DNA of 64,000 nucleotides, from positions 19,860,951 through 19,924,950 of the forward strand of contig NC_081154.1 in assembly GCF_958295425.1 (NCBI RefSeq). Reading direction: 5' to 3'. A program made the translations under genes and the position numbers. Origin of the DNA: Solea solea (Eukaryota; Chordata; Actinopteri; Pleuronectiformes; Soleidae). Position 1 is the stretch's first letter. Each line of letters begins with the position of its first letter. The notes under the pieces were generated by a model, which saw only the letters and a list, made by a program, of their open reading frames with translations, had not been told where the DNA came from and did no database searches. Shown here in pieces: positions 44,752-55,791 of this stretch.

Positions 44752-46102
44752 TTGATAAATATAGCTGTGTGTCATCTGCATTACAATGAAAGTGTATGTT
44801 GTGCTTCCTAAAAATGTTCCCTAGAGGAAGCATATATAAGGTAAAAAGTATAGGCCCAAGCACTGAGCCTTGTGGAACTCCACAATTAACTGTTGTTTGG
44901 AGTGAGGCTTTATCATTAACATGAACAAACTGGAATCTATCAGATAAGTATGATTTAAACCAGCAGAGGGCAGCACCTGTGATACCAAGAGTCTGCTCCA
45001 ATCTCTGCAGTAGAATATTATGATCAATGGTGTCAAATGCAGCACTAAGATCTAACAGGACAAGTAAAGAAACTAGACCATTATCTGAAGCCAAGAGAAG
45101 ATCGTTACTAACTTTAACTAGTGCTGTTTCTGTGCTATGGTTTAATCTAAAACCTGACTGAAAATCTTCAAACAGGCCATTAATGCGCAAATATTCACAT
45201 CATTGATTAGCAACTGCCTTTTCTAAGATTTTAGAAACAAAGGGAAGATTAGATATAGGTCGGTAATTAGCTAAAATATCTGGGTCAAGGGTCGCTTTTT
45301 TGAGAAGGGGTTTAATAACTGCTATTTTAAACGTTTGGGGCACATATCCAGTTAATAAGGATAGATTAATTTGAGTTAATATAGAGCTGTTAATTAAAGG
45401 AAAGACATCTTTAAACAGTTTGGTGGGGATAGGATCTAACTGACAGGTTGATGGCTTAGATGATGAAACTAATGATGTTAACTCAGGGAGATCTATAGGG
45501 GAGAAACTGTCTAACTGTGCACCTGGTGCTTCTAAAGCTCTTGTGCTAAAAGATGAGTCAGTCCCAATATGAGGGAGGAGATGATCCATTTTTTCTCTAA
45601 TTGATGTTATTTTATTCACAAAAAAGTTGATAAAGTCATCACTGCTCAGTGTTAAAGGAATAGATGGTTCAGTGGAGCTGTGGCTCTGTGTCAGCCTGGC
45701 TACAGTGCTGAAAACAAACCTATGATTATTCTTATTTTCTTCAATTAGAGAAGAATAATAGGCAGCTCTAGCTTTGTGTAGGGCTTTTTTGTAAGCTACA
45801 AAACCATCTTTCCAGGCTATATGAAATTCCTCTAGGTTATTGGAACGCCATGTTCTTTCTAATCTACGTAACGTCTGTTTAAGAGCACGAGTATTGGAGT
45901 TAAACCATGGTGCTCGTCTCATCTGATTCACCACTTTCTTTTTCAGAGGGGCAACACAATCTAATGTAGTACGCAGTGAGGCTGCTGTACTATCAACAAG
46001 ATCTATGAGGGCGGGAGTAAAATCACTAAAGGTACCTTCAGATGTACTGACATATGGCACCGAGTTAAATAAAGGTTGCACTGTCTCTTTGAATGTATTC
46101 AT
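44752..46102 (-). pseudogene. L2 ORF2 reverse transcriptase part
   Basis: The frames 46102-45200 and 45190-44752 carry APWFNSNTRALKQTLRRLE (linker), [96 protein letters not shown] and the catalytic [13 protein letters not shown]. The two frames meet at a stop/frameshift near 45195. The Tyr-to-Asn change in the catalytic box and the missing thumb make it inactive. Confidence 0.85.
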
Positions 46103-46986
46103 ATTATTATCAGACAGTATTTCTTATTCATGTTATTGTAGTTCATTATTGTACAATTAAATGTGAGTAAATAATGATCAGTAAGGAGAGGGTTTTGAGG
46201 AACTATGTTTAAGTTATCAATATCAATACCATAAGTTAAAACAAGGTCGAGGGTGTGATTAAGGTAATGAGTTGGTTTATTAACGTGTTGAATAAAACCT
46301 ATTGATTCCAACAGCGAGTTAAATGCGCAGCTAAGACTATCACGGTCAACATCTACATGGATGTTGAAATCCCCTACAATTATGATTTGATCTGTCTTAA
46401 GCACTAACTCAGATAAGAACTCAGAGAACTCTGATAGGAACTCTGAATAAGGTGCAGGTGGACGATAAACTGTGACTATCATAATTGGTTTCTGTGATTT
46501 CCAACTAGGATGAGCTAGATTAAGAATAAGGCTTTCAAACCATGAATATCCTGGTTTGGGTTTGGGATTGATTAATAATCTAGTATTAAAAATGGCTGCT
46601 ACACCTCCTCCTCGGCCTGAGCTTCTAGGAATATGGGTATTAGCATGAGTGGGTGGAGTCGACTCATTTAGACTAACGTAATCTTCTTCATGTAACCAAG
46701 TTTCAGTTACACAGAATAAATCAATACAATTGTCAGAAATGAGATCATTTATTAAAACAGATTTTGAGGAGAGAGACCTAATATTTAATAGTCCACATTT
46801 AAAAGTGGTATTATTTGACTCTATTTTATTGTTGGTATTAATCTTTATTAAGTTAGAATGTCTAACTCCTCTTCTGTTTGTTATTGATTTATTTACTTTA
46901 TTTACTTTAGTTTTTACTTTAGTAGGTCGAGGGACAGACACAGTCTCTATGGGGTTTTTAATTGGTGACTGCTCGAGAAGAAGCAC
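46099..46986 (-). pseudogene. L2 ORF2 APE-type endonuclease domain
   Basis: A 295-codon frame with [59 protein letters not shown] and [10 protein letters not shown] ... LTDHYLLTF: the ordered motifs of LINE apurinic-type endonucleases, which nick target DNA. The catalytic Glu, Asp/Asn and His residues are all present. The frame runs into RT by a 4-base overlap with a shift at 46100. Confidence 0.85.
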
Positions 46987-47037
46987 AGAGAAGCATGAAA
47001 GACTGCAACTCTGTGTCCTGGTCTCAGCTCTGGATTG

Positions 47038-47487
47038 TCATGGGTTTCTAATAAAAGGTCCTAAGCTGCTAGATAAGAGAGCTGCTCCATCCAAAGTGGG
47101 ATGGACGCCGTCTCTCCTCATGAGACCAGGTTTCCCCCAGAAGGTTTGCCAGTTATCTAAAAACCCAATGTTGTTTTCTGGACACCACCTCGACAGCCAG
47201 CGATTGAATGACGACCTGCGGCTATACATGTCATCACTGGTCACATTGGGCAAAGGACCAGAGAAGATTACGTTGTCAGACATAGATTGTGCGTACCTAC
47301 ACACAGACTCAACATTAACTTTAGTGACCTCTGATTGGCGTAATCGGGTGTCATTACTGCCGACGTGAATAACAACTTTACTGAATTTACGGTTATCTGT
47401 AGCCAGCAGTTTCAGATAAGACTCTATGTCGCCCGCTCTGGCCCCGGGAAAACACCTGACTGTGGTCGCTGGCGTCGCTATTTTCAC
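47038..47487 (-). pseudogene. L2 ORF1 SGNH/GDSL esterase-like domain
   Basis: The 149-codon frame contains [12 protein letters not shown] (block III, GxND) and [15 protein letters not shown] (block V, DxxH), the signature blocks of SGNH hydrolases. Such domains are known in ORF1 of CR1/L2 elements; their substrate is not established. Upstream in frame, block I reads LDSILRNV, so the GDS glycine is lost, and a stop precedes it. The sequence 47532-47861 upstream is probably the decayed ORF1 N-terminus. Confidence 0.8.
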
Positions 47488-47870
47488 GTTCCTCAGGATG
47501 GAGTCAAGTATTAATCAATTCAATAAAACGATCAACAGTCGTGCTGGGGGCAGGCGAGCGGGAGAAGCCGCAGCGAGTGCACATGTCCACGGCGAGGTCC
47601 GGTCGGGGTTCGCTGTAAACCACCTTCACCCCGAGCCCTTCCAAGCCGATCTAGAGTCGGTCGCGGCGCACCACAGGCGTCCAAAAGACTAAAACTAAGA
47701 CTAAATCTAGAATGGCTTCCAAAAACAACACTGCACAGTTCACCATCCAGAGAAACATCCAGACCAGTGGAGAAAACTGCTGAACAGTCCAGACCAGGAG
47801 CTGAATACCAGAAAATGGAAGAGAGGTGATGCTTGTCCATGAAAATAAACCTCTTTACCACGACAGCACA

Positions 47871-48489
47871 GTTTCTCTTACTGCAAATCTTATTGGTCTT
47901 TGTATATTTGACTACTTATTAAACTGTTCAATTTAATCAACATTTAATTAAGATTTTCTGCAAAATGCAATAGCTTACAACATTTATCTTATTTGCTCTG
48001 TTTACATAGCAATGCTGACACCTATTGGTGATTTACTGGTACTACTGCCTTAACAATGACACTCGCAATGGATAAGATAAGGATAATTTAATAGCATTTA
48101 ATAGAGCCTTGTAGTAACGTATAAATACGATAACAAAAATCAAAAAATAGTCTGATAGACTGTTTAATATATGACACATGACTTATTTTGGCATACAAAG
48201 AACCAACTCGTAACCAAAGACTACGCTATGTAAAATGTGAATTAACTTTTATTAGTAACTTTGGTAAGTTTCAGATTTCAATTCATAAATAACATCGATG
48301 GAGGGGGGCCCAAAAAATACAGTCTGCCTAGTATAGTCCATTTATTTAATCCGGCTCTGGGTGTGGCCCACAGTTCACCTCAACAGTCACATTCACACAT
48401 TCACACGCTGCAACATGGACTTAAGTGTCTTTGCTTAAGGACACATATAGATGAGCAGAGCCAGGAATTGAACCCACAACCTTCCAGTT
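47871..48489. other. AT-rich intergenic sequence
   Basis: No gene, RNA or clear repeat seen apart from a short AC-rich stretch at about 48390-48410. Confidence 0.4.
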
Positions 48490-48551
48490 GAAAGACAACT
48501 CATTCACTCACTCACTCACTCACTCACTCACTCATTCACTCAATGCAAGCA

Positions 48552-48586
<35 letters not shown>

Positions 48587-49155
48587 CATAACTGTATTCA
48601 TTCTTGGAGTAGATTAATCATTCCCACAGTTCCTACTTCAGCTAAGCCCTTAGCATGTGTGGTGCAGCAATGAAAAGGTTCCATCGTCAAACAGTGTTTC
48701 ACTGTCCATGAAAAATTCATATCATACAAAAATTAAACACCAGTTTTTGATACAAACCGTGATACTGCCCAGCACTGATGTGCATGTTCTGTCAGTTGCA
48801 GAAACTGATAAATTAATTAATTAATGTCAGCTGAGACTGGCACAGCAGCTCCCACGACCCCCCAGCGGAGGATAAATCACTAGATAATGGATGGATTTTC
48901 ATGTTTTTCAAATTTGTCTTGAGCAGTATATATTTTGTTTATATTCCATGTTTTTAAAGGAACAATATCTGGGATACTACATACATATTCACAAGGAGAT
49001 GGTTTTACACAGGAAAATAAATGAAGGTTCTGTCTCTAACTAGTGGTAAGTTTTAAAAGGCTGAAAATAACATTGTTTGTTTTGGCCTTGTAATATTTGT
49101 CAGTCCTTAGACCCCAAGTGGCTAGTTTTGTGTGTTATAAGTAAACTGACCTCTA
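48490..49155. repeat. Direct duplication, copy A (paired with 51580-52165)
   Basis: Starts with an (ACTC)n run (48508-48543) and a (GT)n run (48555-48583), then a unique-looking stretch that repeats at 51580-52165 with high identity. The two copies bracket R4 copy 2 and NLR copy 3. Confidence 0.8.
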
Positions 49156-49211
49156 AATACAGTATATACATACACATATATATGTATATATATGTATATA
49201 TACATATGTAC

Positions 49212-49265
<54 letters not shown>
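49156..49265. repeat. (TA)n-rich microsatellite
   Basis: Variable TATACATATATG blocks, then uninterrupted TA from about 49214 to 49262. Long frames across it on both strands are artefacts. Confidence 0.95.
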
Positions 49266-49266
<1 letters not shown>

Positions 49267-50496
49267 AACATCTGCTCCAGCTGTTCGTTCAACCCTTGGT
49301 ACTTTTCAACCTTTTCATGTTCCTTCTTTCTGATGTTGGCGTCTGGTATGGCCACATCTATCACCACCGCCTTCTTCTGCTCTTTGTCTACCACCACTAT
49401 GTGCAGTTGGTACCTTGGCCCTGTTGTTCTCAGGCACCTTCTGTGGTGGTCTCTGAGTCCAGCATTGGTAGGTCTTCTCAATATCAGCCACTTCTTCAAC
49501 TTGGCGGGGGTACAAGCCATGTAGAGGCTTGTCCCTCCAGGTTGTCTGCTCCTCTTCCTCTGCACTCTTATGGGGTTTCTATTGCCTGAGACATTCACTC
49601 AGCAGTTCATCCTTTGTGGCCATATTTCTGATGTACTCTTGGATTTTTGATGTTTCATTGATGCTCACTAGTCCTCGGCCTCCCTCTTTCCGCTTAGCAT
49701 ACAGTCTCAGGGTGCTGGATTTGGGGTGAAACCCTCCGTGCATGGTGAGGAGCTTTTCTTGTCTTTTCAGGACCTGTCTTACTCTCTGGAGGCATTTGGT
49801 TGTGGCTGACTTCCTTGCGGCTTCCTCATGGTTTCCATTAGCCTGTGGGATACCAAGTTACGTGTAGCTGTCTTGGATATCGCCTATGTTGCCCTCTGGT
49901 AGATTAACCCCTTCAGTTCTGATCATCTTGCCTCTCTTTGAGACCATCCGGCCACACTTGTGCAATCCGAATGACATCCCTATGATGTTGCTGTAGATCC
50001 TGTGGATCAGTGAGACGATTTCTCGCTCATTCCTGGCATACAACTTGATGTCGTCCATGTAGAGCAGATGGCTAATTGTTGCCCCACTTCGGAATTGGTA
50101 CCCATAACCACTCTTTGTGATGATCTGATAGGTTCCTGTTGATCTTACACAGTTCCAGACATTCCAGTATCCACATGTGGGGAATTGAGTTGTACGCTTT
50201 CTTGTAGTCAATCCAGGCGGTGCACAGGTTGGTCTGTCTGCTCTTACAGTCTCAGGCGACTGTTCTATCGACCTGGTGCTTGGCTCCTCTGGTGTTGCTA
50301 CCAATTCCCTTCTGAGCTCCGCTTATGTATTGACTACGTGCTGACTCATCTTAGCCACAATGATGCTTGACAGGGCCTTCCATGTTGTGGAGAGACAGGT
50401 TATTGGCTGGTATTTGGATGGGATGGGTCCCTTCTGAGGATCCTTCAGGATTAGGACCGTCCTGCCCTGGGTCAGCCACTCTGGGTGGGACCCATG
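49266..50496 (-). mobile_element. R4/Rex6-like LINE, copy 2 (internally deleted)
   Basis: Minus strand from 50496: HPEWLTQGRTVLILKDPQ, YQPITCLSTTWKAL, then [26 protein letters not shown] with an intact catalytic box, then [10 protein letters not shown], and after a gap the C-terminal restriction-like endonuclease part [19 protein letters not shown] with [16 protein letters not shown]. It lacks the segment around the YQGDALSP block. The site that holds the SINE in copy 1 (CTCACTAGTCC, about 49666) is empty here. Confidence 0.8.
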
Positions 50497-51578
50497 AAAG
50501 TCATATTTATGGCTTTGTTTGTACAAATTCTGCCAATAAACCCTCCTAAATGTCACACACTGGTCCTTTAAGTCAAATCTAATCTGAAGTCAATTATTCA
50601 GCACTTCACCTGTGTTTCTGTTTCATTTTGTGTCAAAGTTGAATATTTTAGTGCAGCCAGCAAGGGGCGCCACAGTAATAGAGTCAAAGAAGCGTTGTCT
50701 GCAGATTCTCGATTATTTTTCATATATAATTCACATTTGTAAGTATTGACACTAAGTTAAATGTTGATTTAAATAAATGTTACGTAAATATAACTATATA
50801 TAACTGCTAAGAGAAGAAAAGTCTGGTGGTCCATCCTGGAGGAAGAAGCAGTCTGAATGAGTTTCTGTCCAACATGAGTCCAAACTGTTGTCTTAATAAC
50901 ACACTCTGGTGGACACAATTATGAACTACACTCTGATTATACATGTTCAGTCATTCCTTTGCCTTTTCTTATGTAATACTTTGTATTATTTTTTTTGTTT
51001 TATTTTGAAAGTCCCGGTCAAAGGTTCTAGACTCATGAGACTAGAGACCTGATCCAGGGAACCCTTCAGCCAATATCTATGGTTCTAAGACAGTTGTGTC
51101 GCTGAGGAAGCTCCAGCTGGTGGACTTCAATGTTCACTCACAACAACTTCAATATTAGCATTTGTTGGTTCTTTAAGAAAGTTCATATTTTATCACCAAC
51201 ACAGACCAGAACTATCATCACACAGTCATTTACCTCCACCGTTCATTTATTGTATATTTATCTAAACTGTATGAATGTAATATTAAATGTAAAATTACAG
51301 TCAGAGTCTAAAAAGAGTGGAGCAACATTTTCTATCAGGAACAACTTGATTGAATCATGTGAATCATTTTGAACTGGATGTTGTTTTTACTGCAGAAACT
51401 AATAAATGCTCAGCTTCTCTCCTGAGTCTCCTGGATGATTGTAGCTCAGGTCCAGTTCTCTCAGATGGGAGGGGTTGGAGTTCAGAGCTGAGGTCAGAGA
51501 AGAACATCCTTCCTCTGAGACCAGACAACCTCACAGACTGGAGTTAAGAAGATATGATGAACTCAGTGATTCAGAAAA
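50497..51578 (-). pseudogene. NLR pseudogene 3, 3' fragment
   Basis: 50497-50820 matches the NLR 3' flank (32298-32650). 50830-51275 then matches 33766-34215, so the B30.2 exon and the hairpin are deleted between them. 51411-51545 matches an LRR exon, truncated at its 3' side by unrelated sequence at 51280-51405. No start, NACHT or B30.2 remains. Confidence 0.8.
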
Positions 51579-51579
51579 A

Positions 51580-52165
51580 ACATCCAGTTGAAGGACAACT
51601 CATTCACTCACTCTCTCACTCTCACACACACTCACTCACTCATTCACTCAATGCAAGCAAGTGTGTGTGTGTGTGTGTAACATAACTGTATTCATTATTG
51701 GAGTAGATTAATCATTCCAACAGTTACTACTTCAGCTAAGCCCTTAGCATGTGTGGTGCAGCAATGAAAAGGTTCCCTCGTCAAACAGTGTTTCACTGTC
51801 CATGAAAAATTCTTATCATAAAAAAATTAAACACCAGTTTTTGATATAAACCATGATACTGCCCAGCACTGATGTGGATGTTCTGTCAGTTGCAGAAACT
51901 GATACATTAATTATCATATATCATATATATATCATATATATTTTGTTTATATTCCATGTTTTTGAAGGGCCAATATCTGGGATACTACATACATATTCAC
52001 AAGGAGATGGTTTTACACAGGAAAATAAATGAAGGTTCTGTCTCCACCTAGTGGTAAGTTTTAAAAGGCTGACAATAACATTGTTTGTATCGCACTTGTA
52101 ATATTTGTCAGTCTTAGACTGCAAGTGGCTAGTTTTGTGTGTTATAAGTAAACTGACCTCATATA
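51580..52165. repeat. Direct duplication, copy B (paired with 48490-49155)
   Basis: Same order as copy A: (ACTC)n, (GT)n, unique-looking stretch, then the CTTAGAC...GTAAACTGACC phrase. No gene. Confidence 0.8.
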
Positions 52166-52379
52166 TACAGTATATACATATATATATTTACGCTGTATAT
52201 ATTCATGCTGCGTCACATTTATATGTTTGAAAGTGAAAATGTTAACATTTTGATTTAAAATGTAAAAATAAATAAATATAATGATGAATAAATGACTTGG
52301 TTTTACTTTATATTAAATGATTAAATATATTTTACTGTAAATGTCTGGTGATGAAAGGGTTATGTTTACAGCGTGATGG

Positions 52380-52457
52380 TGACGTCACTGTCAGCTGTGT
52401 GTGTGCGTGTGTGTGTGTGGATGATTCAGCAGTCAGCGCCTCTTCTGCGCATGCGCA
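52380..52457 (+). promoter_or_regulatory. Proximal promoter of ccser2-like gene: CRE and NRF1 sites
   Basis: A perfect CRE palindrome TGACGTCA lies at 52380-52387, and a perfect NRF1 palindrome TGCGCATGCGCA at 52446-52457, at the sharp AT-to-GC transition. No TATA box. Typical of a CpG-island promoter. Confidence 0.65.
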
Positions 52458-52796
52458 GCAGCAGCAGCAGCAGCAGCAGCTTTTATTTTGACATTTCTCA
52501 CGAGGACAGTTTTTGTAGGTGAACCCGTGCAGGTGACAGACGTTCGGAAGGGAAACCCCGTACCCGAGGCCGGAGAGCGGGAGCAGGAGCACCACAGACC
52601 CTCCGCCGTCGCCGCAGTGTCCCCGTTCACGGTGTCTCCGTGGACAGTGTCTCCTCTGGCCTGATTCACCGGGACTGTTCGTGTCTCTTCGCCGCTGCCA
52701 CGCACTCTCGGTCGGATTGAACCCGCCGAGGTCCCGCTGCCTTCAGTCCGCCGCATTTCCGCATTTTGGCGTCTGAGGCTCCGGTGAAACCGGGAG
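52446..52796 (+). other. CpG-rich non-coding first exon of ccser2-like gene
   Basis: GC- and CpG-rich DNA between AT-rich flanks, ending at a good donor GGGAG/GTGAGC (52796/52797). It holds (CAG)8 at 52456-52480. It contains no frame that joins the coding exons, so it is taken as 5' UTR. The exact transcription start is not visible; the intron runs to 55700. Confidence 0.6.
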
Positions 52797-52814
52797 GTGA
52801 GCGTGAGTAAAACC

Positions 52815-52853
<39 letters not shown>
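52815..52853. repeat. (CA)n microsatellite
   Basis: About 19 CA units at the start of intron 1. Confidence 0.95.
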
Positions 52854-52856
<3 letters not shown>

Positions 52857-53502
52857 ACGATACCATGATGATTCTATGAAAATAATGTACATTTTTGTAA
52901 TAAACGTGAATATTTTGATACATTTAAACGTATTCGGACGCAGCCCTGTGTCGTCATCCTGAACTTTAAATTAAAACTATAAATTTTACCTGAGAAAAGA
53001 ACAATGTTATTATTATAATAATAATAATAACAATAATATTAATAATACTCGTTATTAAAGACACAGCTCCCTCTTGTGGCACGTGAAGATAAATCACTAG
53101 GACAGTTTGTTGGTGGGACAGACGTAAATATGAAGACTTTTCTGTCTGTAATTTTTGTCCCACGACTGTTAAAAGATTTTTACATTCAGGTTTTATGTCC
53201 ATGACATGTCCCCGTCGTCCAAATGTCCTCGTCCACAGCCGTTAGGTTCAGATTACAGGGATTAAGAATGTCTTCAGTTTATAGTGTTTTAATGTGGTTT
53301 GTTGTCATTTAGTCGAGAGATGGTGTCTCTGTGGACATCCCTCTGTCCACTTGTGTCTCGGTGGACATTCCTCATGAGAACCACCACATTCCTCTGCGTC
53401 CTCTTTTCATTCTTCAGATTCTTTAGCTTCATGTCTTCTCTCTGTCAAAATCCTGTTTCTGGTTCTCTTTGGAGGTTCTGGATTGTTTTTATAATTCACC
53501 AC

Positions 53503-54333
53503 TCTAGGTTGTGTCCTCTGGTTGTTTTGGACTCTGGGTTGTGTCCTCTGGTTGTTTTGTACTCTAGGTTGTGTCCTCTGTTTTTTTTGGACTCTGGGTT
53601 GTGTCCTCTGGTTGTTTTGGACTCTGGGTTGTGTCCTCTGGTTGTTTTGTACTCTAGGTTGTGTCCTCTGTTTTTTTTTGACTCTGGGTTGTGTCCTCTG
53701 GTTGTTTTGGACTCTGGGTTGTGTCCTCTGGTTGTTTTGGACTCTGGGTTGTGTCCTCTGGTTGTTTTGTACTCTAGGTTGTGTCCTCTGGTTTTTTTGG
53801 ACTCTGGGTTGTGTCCTCTGGTTGTTTTGGACTCTGGGTTGTGTCCTCTGGTTGTTTTGGACTCTTGGTTGTGTCCTCTGGTTGTTTTGGACTCTGGGTT
53901 GTGTCCTCTGGTTGTTGTGTCCTCTGGTTGTTTTGGATTCTGGGTTGTGTCCTCTGGTTGTTTTGGATTCTGGGTTGTGTCCTCTGGTTGTTTTGCACTC
54001 TAGGTTGTGTCCTCTGGTTGTTTTGGACCCTGGGTTGTGTCCTCTGGTTGTTTTGGACTCTGGGTTGTGTCCTCTAAGTTGTGTCCTCTGGTTGTTTTGG
54101 ACTCTGGGTTGTGTCCTCTAGGTTGTGTCCTCTGGTTGTTTTGGACTCTGGGTTGTGTCCTTTGGTTGATTTGGACTCTGGGTTGTGTCCTCTGGTTGTT
54201 TTGGACTCTGGGTTGCGTCCTCTGGTTGTTTTGGACTCTGGGTTGCGTCCTCTGGTTGTTTTGGACTCTGGGTTGCATCCTCTAGGTTGTGTCCCCTGGT
54301 TGTTTTGGACTCTGGGTTGTGTCCTCTGGTTGT
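53503..54333 (+). repeat. 30-bp minisatellite, about 27 units
   Basis: The unit is close to GTTGTGTCCTCTGGTTGTTT followed by TGGACTCTGG. Variants TACTCTAG, TTTTTTTGG and shortened units recur at intervals, giving a higher-order pattern. Because 30 is divisible by 3 and the unit has few stops, five long overlapping frames appear on both strands; they are artefacts. It lies in intron 1. Confidence 0.95.
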
Positions 54334-54538
54334 GACGTCCTGGGGACAGGTGTGGTGACGGTGCAGAGAAAGGCACGTCTTATTTTCCAGAGCAACTGCA
54401 TCTCATCTTGTGAATAATTAATCCAACAAGTGTCAAACTACAACAGAGTCAGAGCAGGATTATGTTTCTGGGTAATCCCACATTTCTACACTCTGTTCTC
54501 CAAATGTCCGTCACAATGCTTCTTCTTCCTCCTCTTCT

Positions 54539-54572
<34 letters not shown>

Positions 54573-55700
54573 GCAGTGAGTGGGATTAAACACAGTAATA
54601 AACCTGTGAACCTGGATTAACTCTCTGTGCCAGTGAAAGTCAGTGTCATGTTCTGAAGATGTTTTTGAGCTATAAGTGATGATGATGATGATGATGATGC
54701 AGCAGCTGTTGTCCTCAGGTTCATTAGTAAAAAGATCTCAAACAACCTCAGGATAAAGCAGAGTCATCACTGAGCCTCATGATGCTGATTCTGTCTCTGT
54801 TACTCTGTCCTCTCTGTTTGTGTGTGTCTAATGAATCGTCACATGGTGCTGAGGTTTGTCCGCCTCAGGCCACCGTAGCTCAGATCACAAGCTTTTCTAA
54901 ATGGAACATGTCATTTCTGAATGACACAACATGAAAACATTATAAAAATGTTTTTATTTATTTCTGCTTGTCGCTGACTTTTTTCACTGAAGTTTTAAAA
55001 AAGAAGTTTTTAATATAATCAGCATCAGCACATCAGCTCCGCCCCTTACTCCTCCTCCAGGACAAAGACACTTCGGCGTGGACAGTTTAAAGGTCACATG
55101 ATGTGAAACAACTCAAAGTTCAGAAGGTCTGACCACGTTTCTTCACTGAGACAAATGGGTTACATGAGGACAGACGTGTCTACAGAAGAGTACAGACGTG
55201 TCCACAGCAGAGGACAGACATGTTCAAATGTCCTCCGCACACTGATTTACTCACTAACTTATTTAATAATTCATAATGTTTTTATGATTCACAGGTAAAA
55301 GAACCCCTGACGCTGAATAAATCACGCCCTCTGTTTATCTTTATGACTGATGATGATGAAGCTCATCTGTCAATCATTCTCTACATTAATATCAAAAATC
55401 CTTTTTTTATGATCAAATAAAGTGCAGATAATTCACAGACACACACAGACACACACAGACACACACAACAAATCCTCTGTGGATAATTATAATTTTATTA
55501 TACTTGATATCATTTACAGTTGTGACAGAAACTAAAGTGTGTGTGTGTGTGTTTGTTTTGACACTTTAACCACACACAAACCACACCCCTAATAAAAACA
55601 ATCAGCAGAAAATGACTGATGGTGATCACACCTTTGTTTAACAGACACACACACTAATGACACACACCCACAATTTTTTTCTTGTCTCCACCCCCTGCAG
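54334..55700 (+). other. Remainder of ccser2-like intron 1
   Basis: No coding exon recognised. It holds a (TTC/TCC)n tract at 54521-54572, (GAT)n at 54679-54699, (ACACAG)n at 55437-55467, and (GT)n at 55539-55551. It ends with the acceptor CCCCCTGCAG at 55700. Confidence 0.5.
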
Positions 55701-55791
55701 CTCCTCCAGCTCAGTGTCTCCATGGTGAAGTGGGTGTGGTCTTATGTCAGTCCCTCCCCCCTGTCTCGTGGACTCCTCCTCCGTGCCCACC
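55701..55791 (+). other. 5' UTR part of ccser2-like exon 2 with upstream ATGs
   Basis: The acceptor is at 55699-55700. An out-of-frame ATG near 55722 opens a short uORF that ends at a TAG overlapping the main start region (about 55798). An in-frame ATG lies at 55744. Both have weaker context than the 55792 start. Confidence 0.55.

Larger units (their letters stand above)
44752..47870 (-). mobile_element. L2-clade LINE, nearly full length (3' truncated)
   Basis: The order on minus is ORF1 with an SGNH-esterase domain (47487-47038), ORF2 endonuclease (46986-46099) and RT (46102-44752). The element ends just after the RT catalytic box, so thumb and 3' UTR are missing. The RT box reads CNADD where functional relatives have CYADD. 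The 5' boundary is approximate. Confidence 0.85.

Noticed and set aside
49077..49598. Ile/Tyr-rich frames on both strands
   Set aside because: The repetitive part is (TA)n; only the minus part above 49265 is R4 endonuclease sequence.
52456..52480. (CAG)8 as a polyglutamine coding tract
   Set aside because: It is in the GC-rich first exon with no frame that splices to the coding exons; taken as 5' UTR.
53299..54376. Long overlapping open frames on both strands (up to 234 codons)
   Set aside because: Products of the 30-bp minisatellite; the peptide is a pure 10-residue repeat without domain, and the region is an intron.
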